This document shows positions 1 to 9,611 of a DNA stretch of 64,000 bases, piece after piece; position 1 is the first letter of the stretch, and each line of letters begins with the position of its first letter. A model generated the notes under the pieces. It saw nothing but the letters and a program-made list of their open reading frames with translations, did no database searches and was not told the DNA's origin. Where the stretch lies: positions 1-64,000 of the forward strand of contig JAJDWK010000064.1 in the NCBI GenBank assembly GCA_022825675.1, in the 5' to 3' direction. A program made the translations under genes and the position numbers. Source of the stretch: Anaerolineae bacterium. GTDB taxonomy: Bacteria; Chloroflexota; Anaerolineae; Aggregatilineales; Phototrophicaceae.

Positions 1-2844
1 CGCCAGCGCCCGCTTCCAGCGTTTTTGATGCTCCGCCCCGTAATCCTCCTGCGCATAGACTATTAAGGTGCTAATCAAAGCGGCGTGAGGTCCGCTGGGC
101 ACGGGCGTGTTTGTTGCCGCTGGAATCGGCGTGTTCGTCGGTGGCGGAATCGGCGTATTCGTCGCTGTCGGCAGCGGCGTATTTGTTGGCGTGGCGGTGG
201 CAGTCGGTGTCGAAGTGGGCGTCGATGTAGGCGTCGGCGTATCATCAACTTGTTGCTGCTGCTGAGACTGCTGCTGCATCTCCGTCAGCGCATCGACCAC
301 CGGCTGCCAGCGGCTGCGGCTGTAAGTATCCGCCATCTGCTTGGCTTCAGCCAATGTCATCGGATTGGCGTGACTGCCATGCCCCAGCGCCGCCAGCGCT
401 CGCGCCCAGCGCTTGTAATGGTCGGAAGTATCAGGCTGCTCATCGCGGTAGCCGATTAAAGTCTGAATCAGAGTTGGCACGGGTGTATCCGTGACGACCG
501 GCGTATCCGTCGGAATAGGCGTGTCCGTCGGAATGGGCGTGTCCGAGGGTATCGGCGTATCCGACGGAATCGGCGTCGCTGTCGGCGGACCGGCGGGCGC
601 GGTTCTCACATGCTTCGTGAGAACGGGATTGACCCCGCTCTCCAGATACGCGGTTATGCTGACAGTATAGGATATGCCCGCTTTCAATCCTTTGAAAGTA
701 TGCGAAGTCGTGCCGGCGCTGGGCGTTACGAAGTCGTAATGACCGCCGCCGCTGATTTCCACGAAATAGAGCAAGACCTTGCCCATGTCGCTCCACTGGA
801 CTTTGATGTGGTCTTTGGATACCTGGAAGATCATGCCCAGCGTGCCATCGGTGGGCAGTTGCGGCTGTTCATCCTTTTGTGGCTGCGTTATCGGCGTGTT
901 GGTGGGTGTTGGGGTGCTCGTCGGCGTGTTGGTCGCTGTGGGAGAAGCTGTGTTAGTGGCGGTAGGCGTATTCGTCGCGGTCGCGGTGGGCGTGGAAGTT
1001 GCTGTGGCTGTGCTTGTCGCGGTGGGCGTAGGTGATGGAGTAGCCGTACTCGTCGGCGTGGCGGTCGCGGTCGGCGTCGGTGTGGACGGCGGCACATAAC
1101 GCAGCGATTTCGATTTTTTCGGATGTATGGAGTTTGGACCCGGGTGCCAGGTTATGGTGAAGTCATAGCCCGTGGCAAGCGGCAGTTGAAAAGGAAACTC
1201 ATTGCGGTAGAGGGGTCCAAAGGATCTAGGCAGTTTTGTTGTATATCCTTGATAGTAGAGCTCGCTATGACCGTCAATATTATCCACAGTTATCGTAAAG
1301 TAGCCGGTGTGCGTCGGCCCATCCCAGCGAAATGTCAAAGAGTGATTCCATTCCACACCGTCATGCCAGGTTCGGCCGTCCTCAACCGTGAAGGTAGTCA
1401 GCGGTTCAACGCCGGCGAAGGGCGTTGGCGTCGAGCCATTGGTGCTTACGCGCACATCGCGTCCGTCAGAGTGGTATACGCGCGATCCGTCTTGTTCAAT
1501 CTGATACGGATAGATAGTAATGAGATACGACGTATTGGCTCTCAAACCGCTGATGGTGAAATCAGTGTCGCTGGTATAGCGGCGGTACGCGGGAGGTATC
1601 CAGACAAAATAACCATCCGCGCCTTTAAGCGGCGTCCAATCCAGCGAGATGCTGTTCGAGGTAACATTAGCCACCCGAACTTCAATCGCGGGACCGGGGG
1701 GGTCGGGCGTTGATGTTGCGGTCGGCGTCGGCGTATCAGTGGGCAGAACTTGCTGGTCTTGCTGCGGCTGCGCATCTTTTTTAGGCGCGGCAGTCTCGTC
1801 CAGCGTCTGAAAACTGTCCCACACAATAGACACGGGTGGATCAATGGGAATTTGGTTGCGGGCGCGTTCCTTCCAAACCCGGACATGATAGAAGGTGTTT
1901 GGCTTAAGATTCTTCAGGGTGTATACTGTGTTAGAGAGGTCTTCTCTCTTAGAGATAATAACCCCATCAAGAGCGATTACAGTATAGTATGTATATCCTC
2001 CGCTTGTAGTAATTCCAGGGATCGGATCATTCCAAGATATCTGCGCCGAATGAGCTGTGATATTTGAAGTCTGCAAATTAGTCAACTTCGGCTTTATTGG
2101 AGTTTGCACCGTGACGGTGAAATAATCTGTCGGAGTTTCAATGGTATTGTAGCCGTATTCACTCGGACCGATGGTAACCGGCTCAATGGTGATGGCATTC
2201 ACCCGATTGGGGAGCAAACGGGTCACCTCTATGCCAGCAGGCGCGGTGTTATCAAACTGCTTCCAAAAAAAACCGTTTATGTAGATATTAAAGCCCACAT
2301 CGCTTGCCGCTGCCGCGCCCCAAGAGAGGGTCGCCGAGTTGTAGGTAATGTTGGAAGTGGCGATGGTAGGCGCAGAGCCGCTGCTGGGTGCCGCCGTTGT
2401 TGTGAAGTGCGCATCAACCGACCGCTCATTCCCGTCTTTGTCCACCATGGTTAAAGTGAAGCTGTAGCGGGAGCTTGGCTGGAAGACGCGCTTTTGAAAC
2501 AATCCCCAAGTGGTATTCCAGCCCGTAAGAAAAGAGGCACGCCATACGGCTCTATTTCTTAAATATTTATGACTCCGGACCCTGTGGCCAGCATCGCTCA
2601 CATAATCGCTCATATCGACGCTTTCGGCGTCGAAGCCCTGGTCTTTAAGATAGTCAGAGAGTACGCCCCAATCCACACTGCCGCTGTTATGCGTGACATC
2701 CATAAAGGTGAGTCCGTAATTTGTTGGGTAGGGCGTTGGCGTTGGGTCCTGCGCTTGCGCCGGGGACGCGCCCAGTAGCGCGGCGATGACAAGAAACGGC
2801 AGCAAAAAATACAAAAGAGATTGCGGTACTCTGCAGGCGAACAT
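1..2844 (-). CDS. Large secreted fibronectin type III / Thr-Pro-rich surface protein (C-terminus truncated by window edge)
   Basis: Manual minus-strand translation from ATG at 2844 (GGAG upstream) stays open to base 1 (948 codons). Signal peptide MFACRVPQSLLYFLLPFLVIAALLGASPAQAQ; FN3-like segments (e.g. ITAHSAQISWNDPIPG..YTYYTVIALDG); TPTPTATPTSTATPSPT linkers. Not in the ORF track because it has no stop inside the window. Confidence 0.85.
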   Translation of the reverse strand, partial: MFACRVPQSLLYFLLPFLVIAALLGASPAQAQDPTPTPYPTNYGLTFMDVTHNSGSVDWGVLSDYLKDQGFDAESVDMSDYVSDAGHRVRSHKYLRNRAVWRASFLTGWNTTWGLFQKRVFQPSSRYSFTLTMVDKDGNERSVDAHFTTTAAPSSGSAPTIATSNITYNSATLSWGAAAASDVGFNIYINGFFWKQFDNTAPAGIEVTRLLPNRVNAITIEPVTIGPSEYGYNTIETPTDYFTVTVQTPIKPKLTNLQTSNITAHSAQISWNDPIPGITTSGGYTYYTVIALDGVIISKREDLSNTVYTLKNLKPNTFYHVRVWKERARNQIPIDPPVSIVWDSFQTLDETAAPKKDAQPQQDQQVLPTDTPTPTATSTPDPPGPAIEVRVANVTSNSISLDWTPLKGADGYFVWIPPAYRRYTSDTDFTISGLRANTSYLITIYPYQIEQDGSRVYHSDGRDVRVSTNGSTPTPFAGVEPLTTFTVEDGRTWHDGVEWNHSLTFRWDGPTHTGYFTITVDNIDGHSELYYQGYTTKLPRSFGPLYRNEFPFQLPLATGYDFTITWHPGPNSIHPKKSKSLRYVPPSTPTPTATATPTSTATPSPTPTATSTATATSTPTATATNTPTATNTASPTATNTPTSTPTPTNTPITQPQKDEQPQLPTDGTLGMIFQVSKDHIKVQWSDMGKVLLYFVEISGGGHYDFVTPSAGTTSHTFKGLKAGISYTVSITAYLESGVNPVLTKHVRTAPAGPPTATPIPSDTPIPSDTPIPTDTPIPTDTPVVTDTPVPTLIQTLIGYRDEQPDTSDHYKRWARALAALGHGSHANPMTLAEAKQMADTYSRSRWQPVVDALTEMQQQSQQQQQVDDTPTPTSTPTSTPTATATPTNTPLPTATNTPIPPPTNTPIPAATNTPVPSGPHAALISTLIVYAQEDYGAEHQKRWKRALA

Positions 2845-3000
2845 GATCATATCTCCAATGTGGCAGCGCAAGCGCATTATGATAATCGAAGTATAAATTA
2901 TATTTGCGCCGCTGTCCAGTTTTTCATGACGCGCCAAGCGCAAGCGCCACCCTTCATGGTACACTGGCGGGGACTCTGCATAAGCGCGGGAAGGGCAGGC

Positions 3001-3918
3001 ATGGGGCGCATCTTTGTGTTGGGGGCGCTGGTCTACGATATCGTATTTGAAGTGCCGGATTGGGTCGCGCCCAATCACGCGGTGCATGCCTCGGCGCTGA
3101 CGCTGTCCCCCGGCGGCAAAGCGCTGAATCAAGCGGTGGCGGCAAAGCGGCTGGGCGCGGCGGATGTGCGGCTGGTCGGCTGTGTGGGCGCGGATATCTT
3201 CGGCGAGCAGATGCTGGCGGCGCTGCGGCGCGAAGGTGTCAACACCCAGCATATCGCGGTGCACAAAAGCGCGCGCAGCAGCATCGCCAGCATCATCGTG
3301 CATGACAATTTGCCCGGCTTCGTCGGCGCGCCCGATGCCAGCCGCCGCCTCAGCGAAGAGCAGATACGCCGCGCGCTGGCGCAGCTGCGTCCGGGCGATA
3401 TTCTGTCCGTGTCTTTTGAGCTGCCGCAGCCATTAGTGCGGCTGGCGCTGCGGCTGGCGCGGGCGGCTGGTGCCAGCACCGTGCTCAACCCGGCGCCATT
3501 TTTCACCCGTGATGCCTTTGTTGTGCGCTATCTGCACTTGGTGGATGTGCTTATCCCCAACAAAGCCGAGGCGCAGCTCATCCTCGGCACGGATGAAAGC
3601 GCAAGCGACAGCCTGGCGCGCGCTTTGCTGGGACAAGGCGTCGGCACCGTTGTGCTGACCCTGGGCGCGGCTGGCAGCGTTATGTACACGAAGGATGCCG
3701 TACTCAAACAAGAGGCATTTACGCTGGCGGCGGTGGATACAACTGGCGCCAGCGATGCGTTTGTGGGCGCGTTTTGCCGCTGCCGGGCGCTGGGCTGGGG
3801 GCTGACGCGGGCGCTGGAATTCGCCTCAGCCGCTGCCGGGCTGGCATGTACGCAACGCGGCACGATGGCGGCGCTGCCCCACCTGAAAGCGGTAAATGCG
3901 CTGCTGGCAGGCGCGTAA
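3001..3918 (+). CDS. PfkB-family carbohydrate kinase (ribokinase-like)
   Basis: MGRIFVLGALVYDIVFEVPDW...GGKALNQAVAAKRLGA...VDTTGASDAFVGAF; PfkB signature motifs. Start at internal ATG 3001 preferred. Confidence 0.9.
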   Translation: MGRIFVLGALVYDIVFEVPDWVAPNHAVHASALTLSPGGKALNQAVAAKRLGAADVRLVGCVGADIFGEQMLAALRREGVNTQHIAVHKSARSSIASIIVHDNLPGFVGAPDASRRLSEEQIRRALAQLRPGDILSVSFELPQPLVRLALRLARAAGASTVLNPAPFFTRDAFVVRYLHLVDVLIPNKAEAQLILGTDESASDSLARALLGQGVGTVVLTLGAAGSVMYTKDAVLKQEAFTLAAVDTTGASDAFVGAFCRCRALGWGLTRALEFASAAAGLACTQRGTMAALPHLKAVNALLAGA

Positions 3919-3954
3919 CCCCCCGCCCGCCAGCGGGTTACAAGGAGAAAGAAG

Positions 3955-4569
3955 ATGAGGCGCTTCTTCAGCCGGCGCAAAGACTACCGCGAGCTGGATG
4001 ACGCGGAATTGGTGGCGCTGGCGAAGCGTGATAAAGAGGCTTTTGGCGAATTGTACGAGCGCTATTTGCCCAAAATCTATACTTATGTCTATTATCGGAC
4101 GGGCAACATCCACGATGCGGAAGATCTGACGGCGAAAGTTTTTACGCGCGCGCTCTCGCATATCGGCAGCTATGTCGATAAAGGGCTGCCCTTCGGCGCT
4201 TGGCTCTTCCGCATCGCGCATAACCTGGTGGCGAATTGGCATCGCGATCAAAGCCGGCGCAAGATCATCCCGCTGGAGGACTATGTCGCGCAGGCGCATA
4301 AGGCGGAAGCGCCTGACGCGCTCGCGGAAGCCAGCGAAGAGCGTGAACATTTGCTGCGCGCCCTGCGGCGGCTGCCGCCCGACCGCCAGCAGTTGATTCT
4401 GCTCAAGTTTATCGAGCGCCTGCCCAATGCCGAAATCGGACGGATTATGAACCGCAGCGAGGGCGCCATCAAATCACTCTATCACCGAACTTTGCGGGCG
4501 CTGCGCGCAGAGCTGAGCGACTTAAAAGAGAAGGGCGGCAGCCGCCAAAGCGATGGGACCGAGGGATGA
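3955..4569 (+). CDS. RNA polymerase ECF-type sigma-70 factor
   Basis: Sigma70 r2 (DKEAFGELYERYLPKIYTYVYYRTGNIHDAEDLTAKVF) and r4 (LPPDRQQLILLKFIERLPNAEIGRIMNRSEGAIKSLYHRTLRALRA). Confidence 0.92.
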   Translation: MRRFFSRRKDYRELDDAELVALAKRDKEAFGELYERYLPKIYTYVYYRTGNIHDAEDLTAKVFTRALSHIGSYVDKGLPFGAWLFRIAHNLVANWHRDQSRRKIIPLEDYVAQAHKAEAPDALAEASEEREHLLRALRRLPPDRQQLILLKFIERLPNAEIGRIMNRSEGAIKSLYHRTLRALRAELSDLKEKGGSRQSDGTEG

Positions 4570-4943
4570 AAGCGGAAATGAACGCAGCCAGTGAAATCGA
4601 CACGCAGGATATGCTGGAAGCGCTCACGGCTGAGGATAGGCTCGCCAGCGATGCCGATGCCGCGCCAGATCCAAACGGCTGGGGCGCGCTCATACGCGCC
4701 TTGCAGCGCGCTTTGCCGCCAGTAGCGCCCCGGCGGGAGTTTCGCCAGGCGCTGCGGCGGGAGCTGCTGGCGGACGAGCGGGACGCTGGCGGACGCCGGC
4801 GGCAGCTGCCGGCGCGGGTTTCTTTCGCGGCGCTACTGGCTTTGGCCGCCGGCTGCCTCGTGATTATGCTGCGCCGCATATTTGATTCGCAAGCGGCGGA
4901 TATCGCGGATATGCAGGAAGAGGCAGTCGCCAGCTCGGCTTAG
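4566..4943 (+). CDS. Small membrane protein, putative anti-sigma/regulatory partner of the upstream ECF sigma
   Basis: ATGA overlap with sigma factor; single C-terminal TM segment (VSFAALLALAAGCLVIML). Confidence 0.6.
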   Translation: MKAEMNAASEIDTQDMLEALTAEDRLASDADAAPDPNGWGALIRALQRALPPVAPRREFRQALRRELLADERDAGGRRRQLPARVSFAALLALAAGCLVIMLRRIFDSQAADIADMQEEAVASSA

Positions 4944-4993
4944 CGGAGTTGTCTCGCCGAAATGCCGAACACACTCCGCGCTGAGGAGCGCTA

Positions 4994-6097
4994 ATGCCGA
5001 CGACCGTCACTTTGCGGCAGTTGAATCGCAGCTTGCTGGCGCGGCAATGCTTGCTCACCCGTGAGCGGTCTGATGCAAAATCGCTGATCGCCCAGCTTGT
5101 CGCCTTGCAATCCCAGATACCAAATCCGCCATACATCGGCTTGTGGACGCGCCTGCAAGGCTTCGAGAAACAGCGGCTGACCGCGCTGCTGGACTCCCGT
5201 GAAGTGGTGCGCGCGCCGCTGCTGCGTTCAACATTGCATCTGCTGACGGCGGAAGACCATCAGCAATTCCAGGCGGATATCCAGCCGGCGCTGGCGCGGG
5301 GGCTGCGTGCTTTCTTCGGCAAGCGGGCGCGGAGCTTAAATATCGAGCGGCTGATTGCCAGCGCCAAACCCTTTATCGAAGCGGAGCAGCCCGCCATCGG
5401 CACCCTGCGCGCGCAGCTGCAGGCGCTTGAGCCGGAGCAGGACAAAGAAGCCATGGCTTATGCCGTGCGCAGCTACTTGCCGCTGGTGCAGGTGCCGCCA
5501 AGCGGGACTTGGGGCGTGGGCACACGCGCGACGTATACCACCGCTGAAGCCTGGCTGGGCGCGCTACCGGGACCGCCCGCGGGCTTGGAAGCGCTTTTCC
5601 GGCGCTATCTGGCGGCTTTTGGTCCCGCCAGCGTGATGGACTTCCAAACCTGGAGCGGCATGACCTCGTTAAAATCGAAGCTGGCACCGGCGCTCAAGAC
5701 GCTCACTACCTACGCAGACGAGCAGGGCAGCGCGCTCTATGACCTGCCGGGGCAGCCGCTGACCTCAGCAGCCGCGCCCGCGCCGATCCGCTTCTTGCCC
5801 GAATACGACAACATTCTCATCGCCCACCGCGATCGCCGCCGCATCTTGCCCGAAGCGCATCACAAAAAAGTCTTTGTCTCGGCGGGGCGGGTGCTGGGTT
5901 CCGTCCTCATTGATGGCTTTGTCGGCGCTATCTGGCGGGCAAAGCGGCAGAAAGGGCGGGCGACGCTGACGATTTCGCACTTTGCGCCGCTGGCTGATGA
6001 GACGCTGGCGGCAATCGAAAGCGAAGGCGAGGCGCTGCTGCGCTTTATCGAAGAAGATGCCGACAGCTACGACTTAAAAATCGCTGAATACGCCTGA
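4994..6097 (+). CDS. Winged helix DNA-binding domain-containing protein (HTH_42 / YcaQ-like)
   Basis: LRQLNRSLLARQCLLTRE...AQLVALQSQIPNPPYIGLWTRLQGF...LLRSTLHLLTAEDH typical of the family. Confidence 0.8.
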   Translation: MPTTVTLRQLNRSLLARQCLLTRERSDAKSLIAQLVALQSQIPNPPYIGLWTRLQGFEKQRLTALLDSREVVRAPLLRSTLHLLTAEDHQQFQADIQPALARGLRAFFGKRARSLNIERLIASAKPFIEAEQPAIGTLRAQLQALEPEQDKEAMAYAVRSYLPLVQVPPSGTWGVGTRATYTTAEAWLGALPGPPAGLEALFRRYLAAFGPASVMDFQTWSGMTSLKSKLAPALKTLTTYADEQGSALYDLPGQPLTSAAAPAPIRFLPEYDNILIAHRDRRRILPEAHHKKVFVSAGRVLGSVLIDGFVGAIWRAKRQKGRATLTISHFAPLADETLAAIESEGEALLRFIEEDADSYDLKIAEYA

Positions 6098-6212
6098 GGC
6101 GAAGGCAGCCGCGACCGGTTTTTCACCACTTCCCGCCACCGCCCAGTCTATGCCCGCGGCGGATATGGTGGTAGGATGATGCGCGGAGCGGCGAGCGAGA
6201 GCGAGCGGACCA

Positions 6213-7748
6213 GTGGCGGCGGCGAAAAAGATCAGCGCCTTGCGCGGCATGCGCGATGCGCTCAGCGAAGAATATGCCCAGCGGCGTGATATCGAAGCGG
6301 CGCTGGCGCAGCATCTGCGGCAGCATGGCTATGCGCCCATCGATGTGCCCATCGTCGAGCAGACCGAGCTCTACCTGCGCAAATATGGCGAAGAATATTC
6401 CGCGCGCCTCTATGATTTCAGCTTCAAGAACCGGCGCATCGCCCTGCGCCCAGAGCTTTCGGCATCCATCCTGCGCGCCTATGTAGACAAGCTGCAAGGC
6501 GAGCCCCTGCCCCTGCGCCTGCGTTATGCGGGAGCCGTCTTCCGCTATGAAAAACCCCAGCAATACCGCTGGCGGCAGTTCACGCAGGCGGGCGCGGAAT
6601 TGTTGGGCGCGGGCGGGGCGCGCGCCGATGCCGAACTGCTTTACCTCGCCTGCAGCGGGCTGGAGCGGCTGGGCATCCGCGAGTATCGTCTCGTCATCGG
6701 CGTTGATATGCTGGGCGGCTTCCTGCACAATCTCGGCTTGCGCTTCCAATTGCTGAACTTCCTGCTGCGCAATATGGAAAATCTGCGCAAGTATGGCGAG
6801 GCGCATGTGGTCGCGGCGCTGCAAGCCATTTACCCGCAGTTCCAGGCGGAGGCGCGTGAGGCGCTTGCGGAGCCGGCAACGGGCAAACAGCTTATCGCCC
6901 TGCTGCGCGAGATGTCTGATGCCGAGGCGCATCAGGCTGTGAGCGAATTCCTCAACAGTTTGAATATCCGTGTCGCAAGCAACCGCGATGAGGGCGAGGT
7001 CATTGACCGGCTGCTGTACAAAATCCGCGAAGATCAACAGAATCCAAAATTGCGGCGGGCGCTGGACTATATGGCGCGGCTGAAACCGTTGGCGGGCGCG
7101 CCGGCGGAAACATTGGCGCGCGCGCGCGCGCTGGCTGCCGAGTATCAGCTGGAGCAGTGTGCGCTGGACGCCCTCGAGCGGACGCTGGCGGCGCTGGCGG
7201 ACCATGGCAAGCTCGGCGGCAGTGTTGAAGTCGATTTGGGCATGAACCGCGGCTTGAATTATTATAGCGGCATGGTCTTTGAGATCTATTGCCCTTCAGA
7301 AAACGGGGCGGAAATCCAGGTTTGTGGCGGCGGGCGCTATGACGCGCTCATCAGCAATTTGGGCGGGGGCGATCTGCCTGCGGCTGGCTTTGCCTGGGGC
7401 ATAGAGCGCCTCGCCAGCGCGCTGCCAGCGGCGGCGCGCTTGGCGCAGCCCGCATTGGATGTTGTCATCATCCCCTTGGCGGCGGCGGATTTTGCTGCCG
7501 CTTACCAAATCGCGCGCGACCTGCGAGAGCGGGATCTTTGCGTCGAAGTCAGCATTGACGGGCGCGGTTTGCGCCGCGGTCTGCGCGCTGCCCATCGGCG
7601 GGGAGCCGCCGCCGCTGTCATCATCGGCGAAAGTGAACGGGCGCGCGGCACTGCCAGCCTGCGCGCCATGCGCAGCCGCGAACAACATATAGTGCCGCTG
7701 AGCGACTTGCCCAACCGCGTCGAGGATATCTGCCGTGCGCGGGGCTGA
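6213..7748 (+). CDS. Histidyl-tRNA synthetase family protein (HisS/HisZ-like)
   Basis: Class II motif 2 (RLRYAGAVFRYEKPQQYRWRQFTQAGAELLG), RGLNYYSGMVFE, CGGGRYDALISNLGG, and C-terminal anticodon-binding-like domain; followed directly by hisG. Confidence 0.85.
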   Translation: MAAAKKISALRGMRDALSEEYAQRRDIEAALAQHLRQHGYAPIDVPIVEQTELYLRKYGEEYSARLYDFSFKNRRIALRPELSASILRAYVDKLQGEPLPLRLRYAGAVFRYEKPQQYRWRQFTQAGAELLGAGGARADAELLYLACSGLERLGIREYRLVIGVDMLGGFLHNLGLRFQLLNFLLRNMENLRKYGEAHVVAALQAIYPQFQAEAREALAEPATGKQLIALLREMSDAEAHQAVSEFLNSLNIRVASNRDEGEVIDRLLYKIREDQQNPKLRRALDYMARLKPLAGAPAETLARARALAAEYQLEQCALDALERTLAALADHGKLGGSVEVDLGMNRGLNYYSGMVFEIYCPSENGAEIQVCGGGRYDALISNLGGGDLPAAGFAWGIERLASALPAAARLAQPALDVVIIPLAAADFAAAYQIARDLRERDLCVEVSIDGRGLRRGLRAAHRRGAAAAVIIGESERARGTASLRAMRSREQHIVPLSDLPNRVEDICRARG

Positions 7749-8775
7749 TGCCGCGGGCTTGGTGCTCGCTTTGCCCAGCAAAGGGCGGCTGGGCGAGGCT
7801 GCCGCCGGCTTCCTGGCGGCGGCTGGCTTGCCGGTTTTTAAGCCGAACAGCCGCCAATATACCGGGACCATGCCCAGCTTGCCCGGGGCGCAAGTGGTCT
7901 TCCAACGCCCTTTGGATATCCTCAACAAAGTGATGCAAACCCGCGCTGATATTGGCATCACCGGCTTGGACATCGTGCGGGAATACAGCGAAGATTCCGC
8001 TGATATCATCATCATCGACCGCCTCGGCTTCGGCAAATGCGAGCTGCTGCTCGCCGTGCCCGAAGCGTGGTTTGATGTTACCTCTATCGCTGATTTGGCG
8101 GATTTGAGCCTGCGCCAGCAATGGCGGGGGGAGCGGCTGCGCGTCGCCTGCAAATTCAACAATTTGACCAAGAACTTCCTCTATGCGCAGGGCATATCCC
8201 ATTTTTCGCTGGTGCATGCGGAAGGCGCGCTGGAGGCGGCGCCACGCATGGGCTATGCCGATTTGATCGCCGACTTGTCGGAGACGGGCACCACCCTGCG
8301 CGAGAATCACCTGCGTCCCTTGGAAGGCGGCTGCATTCTCGCTTCAGAAGCGGTCTTGATTGGCAACCGCCGCGCGCTGCGGGACGCGCCCATCAAGCTG
8401 GAAATGCTGCGCGAAATGCTCGAACTCATTGAAGCGCATCGGCGCGCCCGCAATTTTGTCTCGCTGCGTGCGAATATCGCCGGCGCATCGGTCGCCGATG
8501 TGCAGGCGCGCATCCTCGAAATCCCCGAACTCGGCGGCAGCAAAGGTCCGGGCGTGGTCGCTGTCGCCAGCCCGCCCGCCGCCAAAGTCAAATGGTTTGA
8601 AGCCAACCTGCTGACGCCAGCCCACAAGATTCACAAGACGATGCAGCTCCTGCGGACACTGGGCGGCACTGACATTATTGTCACCCGCCCGCATTATGTC
8701 TTTGAGCATGAATCCGCGACCTATCGGACATTGGAGAAGCTGCTGGAGAAAACTCAGGCGGAGGGGCATTCATGA
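7735..8775 (+). CDS. hisG: ATP phosphoribosyltransferase
   Basis: LALPSKGRLGEAAAGFL..., ADIGITGLDIVREY, DLIADLSETGTTLRENHLRPLEGGCILASEAVLI; GTG start, overlaps upstream gene. Confidence 0.92.
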   Translation: MRGADAAGLVLALPSKGRLGEAAAGFLAAAGLPVFKPNSRQYTGTMPSLPGAQVVFQRPLDILNKVMQTRADIGITGLDIVREYSEDSADIIIIDRLGFGKCELLLAVPEAWFDVTSIADLADLSLRQQWRGERLRVACKFNNLTKNFLYAQGISHFSLVHAEGALEAAPRMGYADLIADLSETGTTLRENHLRPLEGGCILASEAVLIGNRRALRDAPIKLEMLREMLELIEAHRRARNFVSLRANIAGASVADVQARILEIPELGGSKGPGVVAVASPPAAKVKWFEANLLTPAHKIHKTMQLLRTLGGTDIIVTRPHYVFEHESATYRTLEKLLEKTQAEGHS

Positions 8776-9611
8776 AAAAAGTTGGCATTCTGCATCCGGG
8801 GGCGATGGGCAGCTCAATCGCGGCATCGGCGGCCGCTGGCGGGCATGCAGTCTATTGGGCGGCGGCCGGGCGCAGCGCCGCCAGCCGCGCCCGCGCTGAT
8901 GCCCAGGGCTTGATTGCCCTGGAGTCGCTTGCCGAGCTTTGCGCTGTCTGTGATGTGCTGCTCTGCGTTTGCCCGCCTGATGCCGCGGTGACAGTCGCCG
9001 CTGCGGTCGCCAGCGCTGGCTTCCGCGGGCTGTATTGTGATGGCAACGCCATCGCGCCGCAAAAGGCGCGTTTGATTGGCGAGCGGCTCGCCGCCGCTGG
9101 CATCGATTTTGTGGATGGCAGCATCATCGGTCCCCCCGCTTGGCGCGCCGGCACAACCCGCTTCTATCTCTCCGGCAGCGGCGCGGACGCTATCGCCGCG
9201 CTTTTTGCCGGCTCGCTGACAGAAGCGATCCCGCTGGGTGAGGAAATTGGCAAAGCCTCAGCGCTGAAGATGGTCTTCGCCGCTGGCACCAAGGGCGCTA
9301 CCGCCCTCACGGTGGCGATACTGGGCGTGGCGGAGCAGCTGGGACTGCGCGCCGATTTGCATGCGGAGCTGGCACGGCGGGAAGCGGACTTGCCGCAGCG
9401 GCGTCAGCAGCAGGCGCGCGCAGTAACCGCCAAAGCCTGGCGCTTCGCCGGCGAAATGCAAGAAATCGCCACCACCTTTGAAGAGGCGGGGCTGCCGCCA
9501 GGCTTCTTCCAGGCGGCGCAGGAAGTCTATCAGCGGCTGGCGCTATTCAAAGACCAGGAAACGACCCCGGAAATTGAGGCGGTGCTGGCGGCGCTCTTAA
9601 AGCCCGATTAA
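8772..9611 (+). CDS. NAD(P)-binding 6-phosphogluconate dehydrogenase-like protein with DUF1932-type C-terminal domain
   Basis: MKKVGILHPGAMGSSIAASAAAGGHAVYW Rossmann start; C-terminal KASALKMVFAAGTKGATALTVAIL. Confidence 0.78.
   Translation: MKKVGILHPGAMGSSIAASAAAGGHAVYWAAAGRSAASRARADAQGLIALESLAELCAVCDVLLCVCPPDAAVTVAAAVASAGFRGLYCDGNAIAPQKARLIGERLAAAGIDFVDGSIIGPPAWRAGTTRFYLSGSGADAIAALFAGSLTEAIPLGEEIGKASALKMVFAAGTKGATALTVAILGVAEQLGLRADLHAELARREADLPQRRQQQARAVTAKAWRFAGEMQEIATTFEEAGLPPGFFQAAQEVYQRLALFKDQETTPEIEAVLAALLKPD

Noticed and set aside
85-459. Arg-rich 124-aa plus-strand ORF
   Set aside because: Shadow of the Thr-Pro/Gln-rich linker of the surface protein on the minus strand.
6123-7205. 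360-aa minus-strand ORF
   Set aside because: Antisense to the HisS/HisZ-like gene.
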